Positions 1-8,863 are shown, counted from the first letter of the stretch. The stretch is 64,000 bases of DNA from Carnobacterium sp. 17-4 (GCF_000195575.1 NC_015391.1:2344363-2408362), one strand, 5' to 3'. Numbers and translations: made by a program. Notes: generated by a model not told the origin, from the sequence alone.

Positions 1-560
1 TGAGTGATCCAGAGGTTAAAGCTATTTTTGAACTTTATCAAGATTATGCTGAAGTTCCTTATATTTCACCTGAACGTGATTTAGAGGGATGGTTAACTGC
101 AGCATCTATTGGCTCTGAAAAGCTTGTGCCAAAAAGAAATATGATTCGTTATGAAGAAGACTTATTGCCTGGTCATTTGATTTTATTGTGGCGTATAAAT
201 TTTGGAACATTCACAAATACGAGCGGATATCCAAAATATTTTGAATACGATTATGGCATCAATGGTGCTCAAGCCTTAGATGAAATTCAAGAAAAGGGGT
301 ACGCAAACGAACTTTCCGCATCTGATTCGTTACCGTATCTAAATGCTGCACAACTAAAAGCCATTTTAAAACAATTTGAACTAACCGGTTATTCTAAACT
401 AAAAAAGCCGGAATTAATGAAACTCGCTACAGAACACTTAACAGATGAGCAACTTGCTCCCCATTTTAAAATTAGAGGATATAAAATCACTCCAGCGGGA
501 GAAGAGCTACTACTGAAATATCCTGAACCAGTGGATCGCCATCCTAAAAAGAAATACTAA
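1..560 (+). CDS. SAP-like domain protein, 5' end cut by one base
   Basis: The reading frame is open from base 3 to the stop at 558-560. Bases 1-2 are TG followed by AGT GAT, so an ATG whose A lies just outside the window is the likely start, giving about 186 residues. The C-terminal third has a SAP-like helix-turn-helix pattern (LNAAQLKAILKQF, then LKKPELMKLATEHL) often linked to nucleic-acid binding, and the protein ends in a basic tail. I do not recognise the N-terminal part. Function unknown; DNA/RNA binding is an inference from the SAP-like repeat alone. Confidence 0.7.
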   Translation, partial: SDPEVKAIFELYQDYAEVPYISPERDLEGWLTAASIGSEKLVPKRNMIRYEEDLLPGHLILLWRINFGTFTNTSGYPKYFEYDYGINGAQALDEIQEKGYANELSASDSLPYLNAAQLKAILKQFELTGYSKLKKPELMKLATEHLTDEQLAPHFKIRGYKITPAGEELLLKYPEPVDRHPKKKY

Positions 561-571
561 TTTAGCTAAGC

Positions 572-613
572 AAAAAAAGAGAGTTGAGACTTTTATCTCA
601 ACTCTCTTTTTTT
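572..613. terminator. bidirectional intrinsic terminator
   Basis: 18-base arms (572-589 and 596-613) pair around a short loop, with an A-run on one side and a T-run on the other. It can serve both the SAP-like gene (+) and the AraC gene (-), whose stop codon lies inside it. Confidence 0.85.
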
Positions 614-1735
614 GTCTATCCATACTTCTTTTTCTTTCTTTGCCAATTGTTTTGGCGTTACCCCATAAACAGTTTTGAAATTTCGGATAAAGACAGTAGA
701 GTCTGCAAATCCTACCAATAAAGCCACCTCTTGAACAGTCATTTCAAGGGAAACTAAAAAAGTCTTTCCGATTTGAACACGAAAATGATTAAGTAATCCT
801 TTAAATGTCACATCAAACGTTGTAGAGAGTAAATGGTTGATCTTTTTCTTAGACAAATTCATTGCTAAGGCTACTTCTTCAATCGAAAGTTCTTTGCGGC
901 AATGTTCAAGAATGTAAATAGCTGTTTCCCATGCATCATAGGACTTTCCTGAATAGGGTCTATCCATCAATTTCTCACGGTAATCCAAGGGTGTGGAGCC
1001 CATAATTTCTTTGAACATTTTATAAAAATATGCTTCAGTTTGGTAACCACAGATTTTCCCGATTTGATTAATGGATAAATCATCAAATTGAAACAAAGCT
1101 ACAGCGTTCCGAATGCGTACTTGATTTAATAACTGATAAAAAGTTCTACCTGTAAGTTCTCTCAGTTGACTATTTAAGAACTCTTCTTTTATTTTCAATT
1201 CCTTGCTGACCATTTGAAGTGTCAGTTTTTCTTGATGGTGAATTTGGATGTATTCTAAGATTTTCCAAGTCAAATTTCGTTGAAATCCCGCTTCTTTTGA
1301 TGGCAATTGTTGGGTTTTATGCGAAAAATAAGATAAATAGGCTACCAACGAAATATGTAACGCTTCCATATTTCCATTTGTTGTCTGCTTTTCAGTATAA
1401 ACTGACTCACATAAAAATTCGATTTGCTTTCTAGCCTCTTCATCTAGCGAAATAATGGGAAGAGATCTGTCTAAATTTTTGATTGCATTTAAATACCTTG
1501 TTTTATCTGTGCTAATCAATAGTAACAATCCTATAGAAAAACGAATACGGAAAAGTTGGATAGGCTGTTTTTTATCAATGAGCAGCCTGTTCACGTGATA
1601 AGGCATAAGCTGGATGAAATCTCCTTGCCTTATAGGGAAAGAGGTATGATTAATTTCAATCACTGCAGCACCGGAAAGGATAATGAGAAATTCAATTTCA
1701 TCTCGATAATGTTTTGTTTCAGACTTACCAATCAT
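593..1735 (-). CDS. AraC-family transcriptional regulator with cupin and two HTH regions
   Basis: 380 residues from the ATG at 1735. The N-terminus (about 1-60) has a cupin-like sensor pattern (IRQGDFIQLMPYHVNRL). A central AraC helix-turn-helix pair lies near residues 155-255 and a second AraC-type HTH at the C-terminus (about 275-365, ending VGFADSTVFIRNFKTVYGVTP). Tandem AraC modules in one chain are less common than a single pair. The ATG has no convincing ribosome site. The same frame is open upstream to a strong AGGAGAGG at 1821-1830 followed by an ATT (1822-1820) or ATA (1816-1814) codon, so the real protein may be about 27-29 residues longer with a non-canonical start. It is divergent from the SDR gene at 1940, which it may control. 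Confidence 0.85.
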   Translation of the reverse strand: MIGKSETKHYRDEIEFLIILSGAAVIEINHTSFPIRQGDFIQLMPYHVNRLLIDKKQPIQLFRIRFSIGLLLLISTDKTRYLNAIKNLDRSLPIISLDEEARKQIEFLCESVYTEKQTTNGNMEALHISLVAYLSYFSHKTQQLPSKEAGFQRNLTWKILEYIQIHHQEKLTLQMVSKELKIKEEFLNSQLRELTGRTFYQLLNQVRIRNAVALFQFDDLSINQIGKICGYQTEAYFYKMFKEIMGSTPLDYREKLMDRPYSGKSYDAWETAIYILEHCRKELSIEEVALAMNLSKKKINHLLSTTFDVTFKGLLNHFRVQIGKTFLVSLEMTVQEVALLVGFADSTVFIRNFKTVYGVTPKQLAKKEKEVWIDKKRELR

Positions 1736-1939
1736 TTCTTTTTGGATACTAAGATCAGTCGGTTTAAACTTTTGCGAAAAATAATCGACACTTGTATAAG
1801 GAAAATTAGTTGGTATTGTAATCCTCTCCTTCCTTAACTATTTTACTATAAAGTTAGTGATTAGTCTTTTTTTAATGATTATTTTATAAGATAATATTTT
1901 ATACTGTATGTGAATTAAAAAACAAAAGGAGTGATTCAA

Positions 1940-2914
1940 ATGTCAAAAGTATTTGTATTAGGTGGAACAGGATTTTTAGGTTATTACACAGTAAAAGAAT
2001 TATTGTCTAAAGGTTACGAAGTCAAGACAATGGCGTTACCTCCAATGCCCACAGATGATTTATTGTCATCGGAAGTAGAATGCAGCTTAGGAAATATCAA
2101 TGAATTAACAGATGGCGAAATTCGCTCATTACTAGCAGATTGTGAAAGCTTTATTTATGCCGCTGGAGCAGATGAACGAATTGTTCCACAAAAACCAGCT
2201 TTGAAATTTTTCTATGAAGCAAATGTGTTACCAACACAACGATTGGCACGGCTGGCTAAAGAAGCGGGAATAAAGAAATTTGTCCTTTTTGGTTCTTACT
2301 TTGCTGAGTTTGCAGAAAGATTGCCTGAATACCAATTAAGAAACCAAGCTTATCCAAATACTCGCTTATTACAAGAACAAGTGGCATTTGCAGAAGGAGA
2401 AGGCAATATGATCGTTACTTCTTTACGCTTACCTTATATTTTCGGAACAATATCTGGAAGAACACCTCTGTGGAAAATGTACACCGATCAAATAAAAGGC
2501 AAATCTGTTTATCCGGTATTGAAAGGTGGCACAGCTATGGTTACTGTCGAACAAGTGGCAGAAGCAGCTGTTGGTGCTATGGAAAAAGGGAAACACCGTC
2601 ATACTTATGCTATTTCAGCATTAAATATGAAATTCCAAGATTTTTTCCAAATGATGGTAGATGCACTAGGACAATCCGAAACCACTCAAGTTCCTGTAGT
2701 CGATTATGAAAAAATGAAACCTGTTTATGAAGAAATAGATAGAAATGCCGCTGAAAAAGGCTTGGAACACGGTATGCATATGGTCGTAAGTACTAAACTT
2801 CAAACAGAAGATCTATATCTTGATCCAAAAGATACAATGTCTGTGTTAGGAATAAAAGACCACGACGTTCTCCAGTCTATTAAAGAGACTTTAGTAAAAT
2901 GTGTCCAAGATTAA
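1940..2914 (+). CDS. NAD(P)-dependent epimerase/dehydratase-like SDR protein
   Basis: 324 residues starting at the ATG 1940, eight bases after AAAAGGAG (a GTG at 1931 is in frame but overlaps the ribosome site). The N-terminus carries the Rossmann motif GGTGFLGYYTVKELL (residues 8-22), typical of extended SDR proteins. The usual YxxxK catalytic pair appears as Y-P-N-T-R, so Lys is replaced by Arg and the catalytic role is doubtful; an NAD(P)-binding isomerase or NmrA-like sensor is possible. Substrate unknown. Divergent to the AraC regulator, a common arrangement for regulator and target. Confidence 0.8.
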   Translation: MSKVFVLGGTGFLGYYTVKELLSKGYEVKTMALPPMPTDDLLSSEVECSLGNINELTDGEIRSLLADCESFIYAAGADERIVPQKPALKFFYEANVLPTQRLARLAKEAGIKKFVLFGSYFAEFAERLPEYQLRNQAYPNTRLLQEQVAFAEGEGNMIVTSLRLPYIFGTISGRTPLWKMYTDQIKGKSVYPVLKGGTAMVTVEQVAEAAVGAMEKGKHRHTYAISALNMKFQDFFQMMVDALGQSETTQVPVVDYEKMKPVYEEIDRNAAEKGLEHGMHMVVSTKLQTEDLYLDPKDTMSVLGIKDHDVLQSIKETLVKCVQD

Positions 2915-2937
2915 TCACTAAAAATATTTTTACTTTT

Positions 2938-2971
2938 AGGTATTGATGATAATTCATCAGTACCTTTTTTT
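2938..2971 (+). terminator. intrinsic terminator after SDR gene
   Basis: 12-base arms (AGGTATTGATGA and TCATCAGTACCT, one mismatch) around a 4-5-base loop are followed by a run of seven T. Confidence 0.85.
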
Positions 2972-3003
2972 ATCTTATTCCTCTAAATAAAACTTTATTT
3001 TTC

Positions 3004-3034
3004 TAGATAACACACTATCTATATGTGATATAAT
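3004..3034 (+). promoter_or_regulatory. extended -10 promoter with overlapping 18-bp palindromic operator candidate
   Basis: TATAAT at 3029-3034 is preceded by TGA, giving an extended -10. Just upstream, TAGATA (3004-3009) and TATCTA (3016-3021) form a perfect inverted repeat with a six-base spacer that covers where a -35 would lie. This looks like a repressor or activator site for the DUF1858/DUF438 pair. The cognate regulator is unknown to me. Confidence 0.6.
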
Positions 3035-3072
3035 TAACAAGAAAAAACATTTTTAGAAACGGAGTACTTGAT

Positions 3073-3297
3073 ATGAAAGAAATCAGTCTAGACTCTTCTG
3101 TTTACGAACTAGTTACAGCGTACCCAGAAATTCAGCACGTTTTATTTGATTTAGGTTTAAAAGACATCCAAAAACCTGGCATGTTAGAGACTGTAGGAAG
3201 ATATATGACTATTCCAAAGGGAGCAAAGATGAAAAAAATTGATTTGCAAGTCATTATTGATCAATTGGAACAACTAGGCTTTACTATTAAGGAGTGA
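3073..3297 (+). CDS. DUF1858 domain protein
   Basis: 74 residues, entirely a DUF1858-type domain: a short helical module with V-Y-E-L-V-T-A-Y-P-E and a conserved L-x-x-L-G-L core. Such domains often sit beside hemerythrin-like or hybrid-cluster proteins. The ATG follows GGAGTACTTGAT. It is four bases upstream of the DUF438 gene and certainly co-transcribed, so the two probably act together. The biochemical role is not established; a ligand- or redox-linked partner function is inference. Confidence 0.85.
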   Translation: MKEISLDSSVYELVTAYPEIQHVLFDLGLKDIQKPGMLETVGRYMTIPKGAKMKKIDLQVIIDQLEQLGFTIKE

Positions 3298-3301
3298 ATT
3301 T

Positions 3302-4621
3302 ATGGAAAATAATACTGTTCAACGTCAGAAAAAAATTGTTGAAATTCTAACCTTACTTCATGAAGGTGGAGAGTTTGAAGAAGCAAAGCGTCTTTTTGAT
3401 GAGTCATTTGATGGCGTAGATGTCAGCGAAATTACATCTGCAGAAAGAGAGTTAATTGCTAGCGGTTTGGATCCTTCAGAAATTCAACATCTATGCAATG
3501 TTCATGCGGCTGTATTCAAAGGTTCTATTAGAGATATCCATCGTTCAAATTATGAACATGAATATCCTGGCCATCCCGTTCATACTTTAAAGCTAGAAAA
3601 CAGAGTGATCCACTCACTCTTAGAAGATGAAATTCAAGAAGTTTTTGACCGATTTGCTAACGGAGACTTTTCTCAAAAAGAACGGCTACAGCATGCTTTA
3701 TTAGATTTGACACAAATTGATAAGCATTATGCACGAAAAGAAACATTGATTTTTTCTTATATGGAACGGTATGGCATTACTGCACCACCAAAAGTTATGT
3801 GGGGTGTTGATGACGCTATCCGTGTAGCTATCAAAGATGTAAATCTTTATTTAAGTAGCGAAAAAGTTGCAATTAACCCTCTTAGGGATAAAATCAAACA
3901 CATCATAACAGAAGTAGAAGAAATGATTTTTAAAGAAGAAGAAATTATGGTTCCAATGGTTTTAGATGTTTTTTCCTTAACGGATTGGCAAAGGATTGCT
4001 GAAGATAGCTTAGATATTGGTTTTGCTTTTATTCCTAAACCTTTAAATTGGAAACCGAGTAAAGATGCTCTAGCACAAGAAAAAGATCAGCAAGAATCTC
4101 GGTCACAAGCAGCAAAAAATGCCGCTGCTATGACTGCAGCTATCTCGCAAGCTCCTCCTATTACCGAAACAGAACATTACGATTGGCAAGACGATCCATT
4201 AAGCGAAGGATCTATCGTTTTACCAACCGGTGTCCTTCAGTTAAAAGAATTAACGGCTATTTTTGGTGTTTTACCTGTAGATCTCACTTTCGTAGACAAT
4301 GAAGATCGCGTACGCTTCTATTCAGAAGGAAAGAATCGTGTTTTTCCCCGTACAAATTCTGTTATTGGACGCGAAGTGATTAACTGTCATCCTCCTAAAA
4401 GTATGCATATGGTTCAGAAAATTCTTGATGACTTTAGAAACGGAGAAAGAAATGAAGCAGAATTTTGGATTAATTTACGTGGAAAGATGATTTACATTCG
4501 CTATCATGCTATTCATGATCCTGAAACAACCAACTATTTAGGCTGTTTAGAAGTTACACAAGATATTACTGAAATTCAAAAAATCCATGGAGAACATCGA
4601 TTGTTGAGTGAGAGCAACTAA
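3302..4621 (+). CDS. DUF438 / hemerythrin-like / PAS sensor protein
   Basis: 439 residues. Order of parts: DUF438 N-terminal domain (about 1-85), hemerythrin-like helical region (about 90-230) with spaced His/Glu such as HPVHTLKLEN, DKHYARKETL and FKEEEIMVPM, an Ala/Gln-rich linker (about 255-290), and a C-terminal PAS domain (about 310-430) with the family motif INCHPPKSMHMV. Non-heme diiron binding and sensing of oxygen or nitric oxide are plausible from the family but not shown here. No output domain is visible, so signalling would go through a partner, perhaps the DUF1858 protein. Start codon follows AAGGAGTGAATTT. Confidence 0.85.
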   Translation: MENNTVQRQKKIVEILTLLHEGGEFEEAKRLFDESFDGVDVSEITSAERELIASGLDPSEIQHLCNVHAAVFKGSIRDIHRSNYEHEYPGHPVHTLKLENRVIHSLLEDEIQEVFDRFANGDFSQKERLQHALLDLTQIDKHYARKETLIFSYMERYGITAPPKVMWGVDDAIRVAIKDVNLYLSSEKVAINPLRDKIKHIITEVEEMIFKEEEIMVPMVLDVFSLTDWQRIAEDSLDIGFAFIPKPLNWKPSKDALAQEKDQQESRSQAAKNAAAMTAAISQAPPITETEHYDWQDDPLSEGSIVLPTGVLQLKELTAIFGVLPVDLTFVDNEDRVRFYSEGKNRVFPRTNSVIGREVINCHPPKSMHMVQKILDDFRNGERNEAEFWINLRGKMIYIRYHAIHDPETTNYLGCLEVTQDITEIQKIHGEHRLLSESN

Positions 4622-4666
4622 CCCTTATTCAAAGATATTAAAGGTAGGAAAATCATTGAAATTAAG

Positions 4667-4722
4667 ACTATCAAACAACCCATCATTCCACATAAGGATG
4701 ACCGGTTGTTTGATAGTTTTTT
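4667..4722 (+). terminator. intrinsic terminator after DUF438 gene
   Basis: 13-base perfect arms (4667-4679 and 4705-4717) with a long loop, followed by TTTTTT. It runs up to the stop codon of the convergent gene at 4725. Confidence 0.8.
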
Positions 4723-4724
4723 AA

Positions 4725-5327
4725 TTATCCTAGTTTAATTGTAAATTCAAAACCCGTTGGATTTTCATTAAAAGGTCTGCCGGGTTCTTTAAAGATGAGT
4801 TCAATTCCAGTAACATCATCTGGCAAAGCGGGTGAGATAATGTAGTTCTGACTCATATGCCCGGTTGTTCCCCCGCCGCCTTCTGAACGGCAGTCGTATG
4901 TATCATTAATGGATAATTCAAAAAAATCAGAACTATAGTTAACTTCAATATTATCTTTTGTCTCCTCCCAATCTGTATCTAGATACAACACACTAGCGTT
5001 AGCATACTGCCGAATAAAGGTCACCGTATAGATGACTCCATCATTTTCATAAATCTTAAGTACTGGCACATATTTTTTGAATTCAACAGGCACAACCATT
5101 GGCTTGAGACTAGCTTCCATTGCCATTGTCGTAAAGAGCGATTGTAAATACTCTTCCTGTAGGTCGTACTCGTCCGCCAAACTAGAAACGACCTCATCTG
5201 GTGGAAAAATTGTATTTTCCCCTAGAACTTCTTTACGTTGGTTTAATAATTCACAAATCTTTTTATCAATTGATAAAAGACTTTCGTTATAATAAGTGTT
5301 TGAGCTTTCAGTTGGTTCAAATGTCAT
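4725..5327 (-). CDS. conserved hypothetical protein
   Basis: 200 residues from the ATG at 5327, which follows GGAGGAACTACGT; an upstream in-frame ATG at 5342 overlaps that ribosome site and is rejected. Residues about 15-40 form a short charged helix (IDKKICELLNQRKEVLG) resembling a chorismate-mutase-type or coiled-coil helix, without other support. The rest looks beta-rich with a Gly-rich turn (RSEGGGGTTGH) near 155. No signal peptide or membrane segment. Function not recognised. Convergent with the DUF438 gene. Confidence 0.7.
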   Translation of the reverse strand: MTFEPTESSNTYYNESLLSIDKKICELLNQRKEVLGENTIFPPDEVVSSLADEYDLQEEYLQSLFTTMAMEASLKPMVVPVEFKKYVPVLKIYENDGVIYTVTFIRQYANASVLYLDTDWEETKDNIEVNYSSDFFELSINDTYDCRSEGGGGTTGHMSQNYIISPALPDDVTGIELIFKEPGRPFNENPTGFEFTIKLG

Positions 5328-5419
5328 ACGTAGTTCCTCCATTTTTTCTAAATAAAATAATAGTTTTCCATTTAGTATCAGTAATTACAGCTTGAAGTTT
5401 CATTTAAACAAAGGAAATT

Positions 5420-6313
5420 TTAATTCGCTACATTATTTTTATCATACACCGTTTGTTCAAAATGAGCCACAGCGCCAATCAAGTTAGCATCATTATGAAA
5501 TTCACAAACTTGAATGTTTAATTTTATATCATATGCCCTCTGACGTTCTAAATAAAAAGAAGTCCGTTCATGTAAACGTTGTATAAGGTCTTCTCTGACA
5601 GATATGCCCCCGCCAATAACAACCATATCAGGATTAAAACTAATAGAAAGATTATAAATTCCACGCGCCAAAGCATCAATAAGACCGTCCACATATTTAA
5701 CAGCCAGTGGTTCTCCTCTATCCGCTTCTTTAAAAAGATACTTTCCATCCACAACTGTATCTAATCCCATTTCTTTTCCATAGCGTTCTGCAGTATGAAC
5801 CGGACTTCCCATTTCACTTAACGTATGTTCACCATCTAACAACATATAACCAAATTCTCCTCCAAAAAGGTCTTTCCCTTTAAATAACTTACGATCAATA
5901 ACAACGGATCCACCAATACCAGAACCAATGATCAGGAACAAAGAGTGTTGGATATTTTTTGCAGCGCCATGCCACACTTCTGCTAATGCCGCACAGTTGG
6001 CATCATTTTCCATCGAAACTGGCACTCCAAATAGGTTTTCCCATTCTTTTTTTATTGAGAAAAAATGGAGATAAGGAACCGCACTGATTCCACTGATGGT
6101 TCCTTCTTGTGCATCAACAGCACCTGGAGCACTGATAGCCACACCCTTCACTGAATGATTTTTCGTAAAATTATGATAAACATTCATCATTTCTTCTTTC
6201 ATATCATCCCAATTTTTTGGTGTATAAAATGAACCTTTATTGCTTAACCCTTCATTTTCCCACAATCCAAATTTTACTGCTGATCCGCCGATATCAAATA
6301 CCACAATACTCAT
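5420..6313 (-). CDS. ROK-family sugar kinase, beta-glucoside kinase-like
   Basis: 297 residues, typical ROK length. The ATP-binding signature DIGGSAVKFG is at residues 6-15. The ROK core follows: SMENDANCAALAE with the catalytic Asp, GSGIGGSVV and GGEFGYM. The zinc motif CxCGxxGC of most ROK glucokinases is absent, and GGEFGYM replaces GGEIGH, as in the BglK-type beta-glucoside kinases of Listeria and relatives. It probably phosphorylates a sugar or beta-glucoside in the cytoplasm with ATP. Monocistronic by context. The exact substrate is uncertain. Confidence 0.85.
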   Translation of the reverse strand: MSIVVFDIGGSAVKFGLWENEGLSNKGSFYTPKNWDDMKEEMMNVYHNFTKNHSVKGVAISAPGAVDAQEGTISGISAVPYLHFFSIKKEWENLFGVPVSMENDANCAALAEVWHGAAKNIQHSLFLIIGSGIGGSVVIDRKLFKGKDLFGGEFGYMLLDGEHTLSEMGSPVHTAERYGKEMGLDTVVDGKYLFKEADRGEPLAVKYVDGLIDALARGIYNLSISFNPDMVVIGGGISVREDLIQRLHERTSFYLERQRAYDIKLNIQVCEFHNDANLIGAVAHFEQTVYDKNNVAN

Positions 6314-6489
6314 CTAGTCACTCCCCATCATTCAAAATAACACCGTTTTCATTTTGTTCGCTATTAAATATCATTTAATTTTTTTAAGTATTGAGTAATA
6401 CAAGCGCATAAGGAAATTCAACCTCTTTATTACCTTCTGTAAACTAAATTAGCATTACTACATGCAAAAGTCTATACATTTAATATACT

Positions 6490-6542
6490 AAACTACTCAT
6501 TCATTAAAAAATTTTTTTATTTTTTTAATGAATGAGTAGTTT
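6490..6542. repeat. 22-bp perfect inverted repeat in a divergent intergenic region
   Basis: The arms 6490-6511 and 6521-6542 are exact complements around a nine-base loop. Each end carries A or T runs like a bidirectional terminator, yet both flanking genes point away from it. The 366-base gap 6314-6679 otherwise holds only the two promoters' space and no gene I can support. Confidence 0.8.
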
Positions 6543-6679
6543 TCTGACATTAGAGCTCTCTTTGTTACCACTAAACAACCATAATTCCTATCTCCCCTAA
6601 TAAAATCGCTTATTTTTTCTATAATCTTTTATTTATGCTATGCTCTTATAAAAAGTAAAATAGAATAGAGGTAATTGAA

Positions 6680-7306
6680 ATGACAGGAATGACATGGGAA
6701 ATTCTAAATATTATTGGTACAATTGCCTTTGCAATAAGTGGTGCATTTATCGCAATCAAAGTAAACTATGATATCCTTGGAGTTTATATTTTAGGCTTTA
6801 CAACAGCATTTGGAGGAGGACTCATCCGTAATTTAGTCATTGGTATTCCTGTCCAAAATATTTGGATGCAAAGTACTTTATTTAAGTTTGCTTTTTTAGC
6901 GATTACCTTAGTATTGCTCTTTCCAAATATTTGGAATATTCTTTGGAAAATAAATAGCATCGAATTTTTTGATGCCATTGGTTTAGCAGCGTTTGCTATT
7001 CAAGGTGCAAATTATGCTGTTTCCACTGAAGTTCCAGCAGTTGCAGTCGTTCTTGCTGCTGTTATCACTGGTGCAGGCGGAGGGTTATTAAGAGATATGT
7101 TTGCCGGACGTAAACCTATGATTTTCCATTCAGATGTATATGCTCTATGGGCTGCAATCGCTGGATTGATTATTGGATTAAATTGGGTTAGTGGTCCATA
7201 TGTAACGATCATACTCTTCATTTCGATTGTTGTTTTAAGAGTGATGTCCCTTTACTTCAATTGGAGTCTGCCCCACTCTTTCTATCCAAAAAAAGAAAAA
7301 GACTAG
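6680..7306 (+). CDS. TRIC/UPF0126-family membrane channel protein
   Basis: 208 residues with about six to seven hydrophobic segments and the duplicated UPF0126 (YadS) repeat. The paired glycine-rich motifs GGGLIRN (near residue 46) and GGGLLRD (near 132) mark the two repeats. Prokaryotic members are related to TRIC trimeric cation channels, so it is likely a plasma-membrane K+/cation conducting protein; this comes from family knowledge. Start ATG 6680 follows AGAGGTAATTGAA. Single gene, with a bidirectional terminator after it. Confidence 0.9.
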   Translation: MTGMTWEILNIIGTIAFAISGAFIAIKVNYDILGVYILGFTTAFGGGLIRNLVIGIPVQNIWMQSTLFKFAFLAITLVLLFPNIWNILWKINSIEFFDAIGLAAFAIQGANYAVSTEVPAVAVVLAAVITGAGGGLLRDMFAGRKPMIFHSDVYALWAAIAGLIIGLNWVSGPYVTIILFISIVVLRVMSLYFNWSLPHSFYPKKEKD

Positions 7307-7345
7307 TTAAGTTTGATCAACATCATTAATACTAAATTTATCATT

Positions 7346-7410
7346 AAAAAGGCTAGTAAATAAGGAGCTCTCTTTCATGCAGAGAATTCTTTTACTTACT
7401 AGCCTTTATT
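7346..7410. terminator. bidirectional terminator between convergent genes
   Basis: AAAGGCTAGTAA at about 7347-7359 pairs with TTACTAGCCTTT at 7396-7407, with a further inner stem (CTCT/AGAG). It separates the TRIC gene (+) from the PAS-GGDEF gene (-). Confidence 0.75.
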
Positions 7411-8385
7411 CTATAGAATAATCTGATTTCCACCATTTTTTTTTGCCACTTCTAATTTCTCAGATACCTTTTGAACCATTTCACTAATTGTTTCACTCGG
7501 ATCATAAACCGTAATTCCTCCGCTGACACTTACCTGATTAGGTATTACAAAGAATGTCTCTAAAACGGTTCTCCTGACTGTCTCCGCAATTTTATAAGCT
7601 TCATCTTTAAGAGCATTCTCCAACAGGATTAAAAAGACAGATTCTCTATATCTGCCGGCAACATATCTCTCTTGAACCACAGATTGAATCAACTGACCTG
7701 TTGTTTTTAATATTTCCTCGCTTAATAATAGTCCAAATTCTTCTTCGTATTTAGAATATTTATCAATATTTATGAAAATAACAGATAGCGGATAATTTTT
7801 TTCTTTGGCTTTATTTGCACACTTAGCTAATTCTACTATAATAGATGATCTTGTGTGTAGATTTGTAAGTGTATCTACCTTTATTTGAGTTACTAAATTT
7901 TTATTTTTAACTGTTAGTTGTTCACGTTCTTGTTCTTCTTTAGTTACATCAAATACGATCCCTTTAATAAAAAGTGGCGCTCCGTTTTTATCTCGCTCCG
8001 TTACCCTTCCTCTGTCTTGATAAACCCTCCAAGAACCATCTTTGGCTTGGATACGGTATTTAACTTCCCACATAGGTATATCATTTAGCATATGTTCTTT
8101 CATTGTTCTCATGACTTCTTCTTTGTCTTCAGGATGAATTTTATCTGTAAAAAATTGATAAGGAACTTTTTCAGGCAAATCCTCTTCTCGATACCCAATA
8201 GCTTCTGTTTTTAAAGAATTGAACTCAACTTCGTTAGTAGTGCAATCCCAAAACCATTGTCCTAAATTGCCTGTCCATCCATACTCTAGATGTTCCGATT
8301 CTTGAATCGTATGCAATAATTCTTTATTCAATCTATTTAAAGAGTCTACCTGCATAAGCAGCTCTTCCCTACTTAATTCTTTCAT
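7411..8385 (-). CDS. PAS domain protein with degenerate GGDEF domain
   Basis: 324 residues. A short N-terminal coiled coil (1-30) is followed by a PAS fold with PAC motif (about 40-150; WEVKYRIQAKDGSWRVY, GIVFDVTKEEQ), a linker helix, and a GGDEF-like domain (about 168-324). The GGDEF domain keeps DTLTNLHTR, the IFINIDKY strand and the final NGGNQI, but the active-site loop reads GRYRES instead of GGDEF. Diguanylate cyclase activity is therefore unlikely; a nucleotide-binding or scaffold role is the better guess. No membrane segment. Confidence 0.85.
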   Translation of the reverse strand: MKELSREELLMQVDSLNRLNKELLHTIQESEHLEYGWTGNLGQWFWDCTTNEVEFNSLKTEAIGYREEDLPEKVPYQFFTDKIHPEDKEEVMRTMKEHMLNDIPMWEVKYRIQAKDGSWRVYQDRGRVTERDKNGAPLFIKGIVFDVTKEEQEREQLTVKNKNLVTQIKVDTLTNLHTRSSIIVELAKCANKAKEKNYPLSVIFINIDKYSKYEEEFGLLLSEEILKTTGQLIQSVVQERYVAGRYRESVFLILLENALKDEAYKIAETVRRTVLETFFVIPNQVSVSGGITVYDPSETISEMVQKVSEKLEVAKKNGGNQIIL

Positions 8386-8863
8386 GGTATCTCCTCCATT
8401 TCAGAAAATCCTTATACTTATCTAGTCATCAATAATTAGTAACGTTATTGTGTTTTCTTGCTATTCATTATACCAATTTGATTAGATATCTAATTTAAGC
8501 AACATTAGATATTTGGAAAATAAACCTGTCAACATGTAATCATTCAGTTGATCTAAGTAATCTAAGAAAAGTAAAGTGGACTGTAGAATATATATGTATG
8601 ATCAGAAACGACACCAGAAAGGTAATGGGATTAGCAGTAAGAATTTTTTCACCTTAGTTTAGTGTTTTAAATAATGACTATGAAATAAATTTATTCTATT
8701 TTATTACATTCATTATATTTCTTAGTTTAATCGATTATTATTTCAATTACAACAATTAAGGTACCGTACCATTACTATATGTGATAAAAAGCTTTACATT
8801 TTAAAGTCAATTAGAACTCTTATTTCATGAAAAATTTCTTCTAGCGTCTTTATATATATGCTT
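8386..8863. other. intergenic stretch with no recognised gene
   Basis: About 480 bases of AT-rich sequence upstream of the PAS-GGDEF gene. I find no ORF with a ribosome site, no recognisable gene remnant and no RNA motif. It contains the promoter space of the minus-strand gene. Confidence 0.5.
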
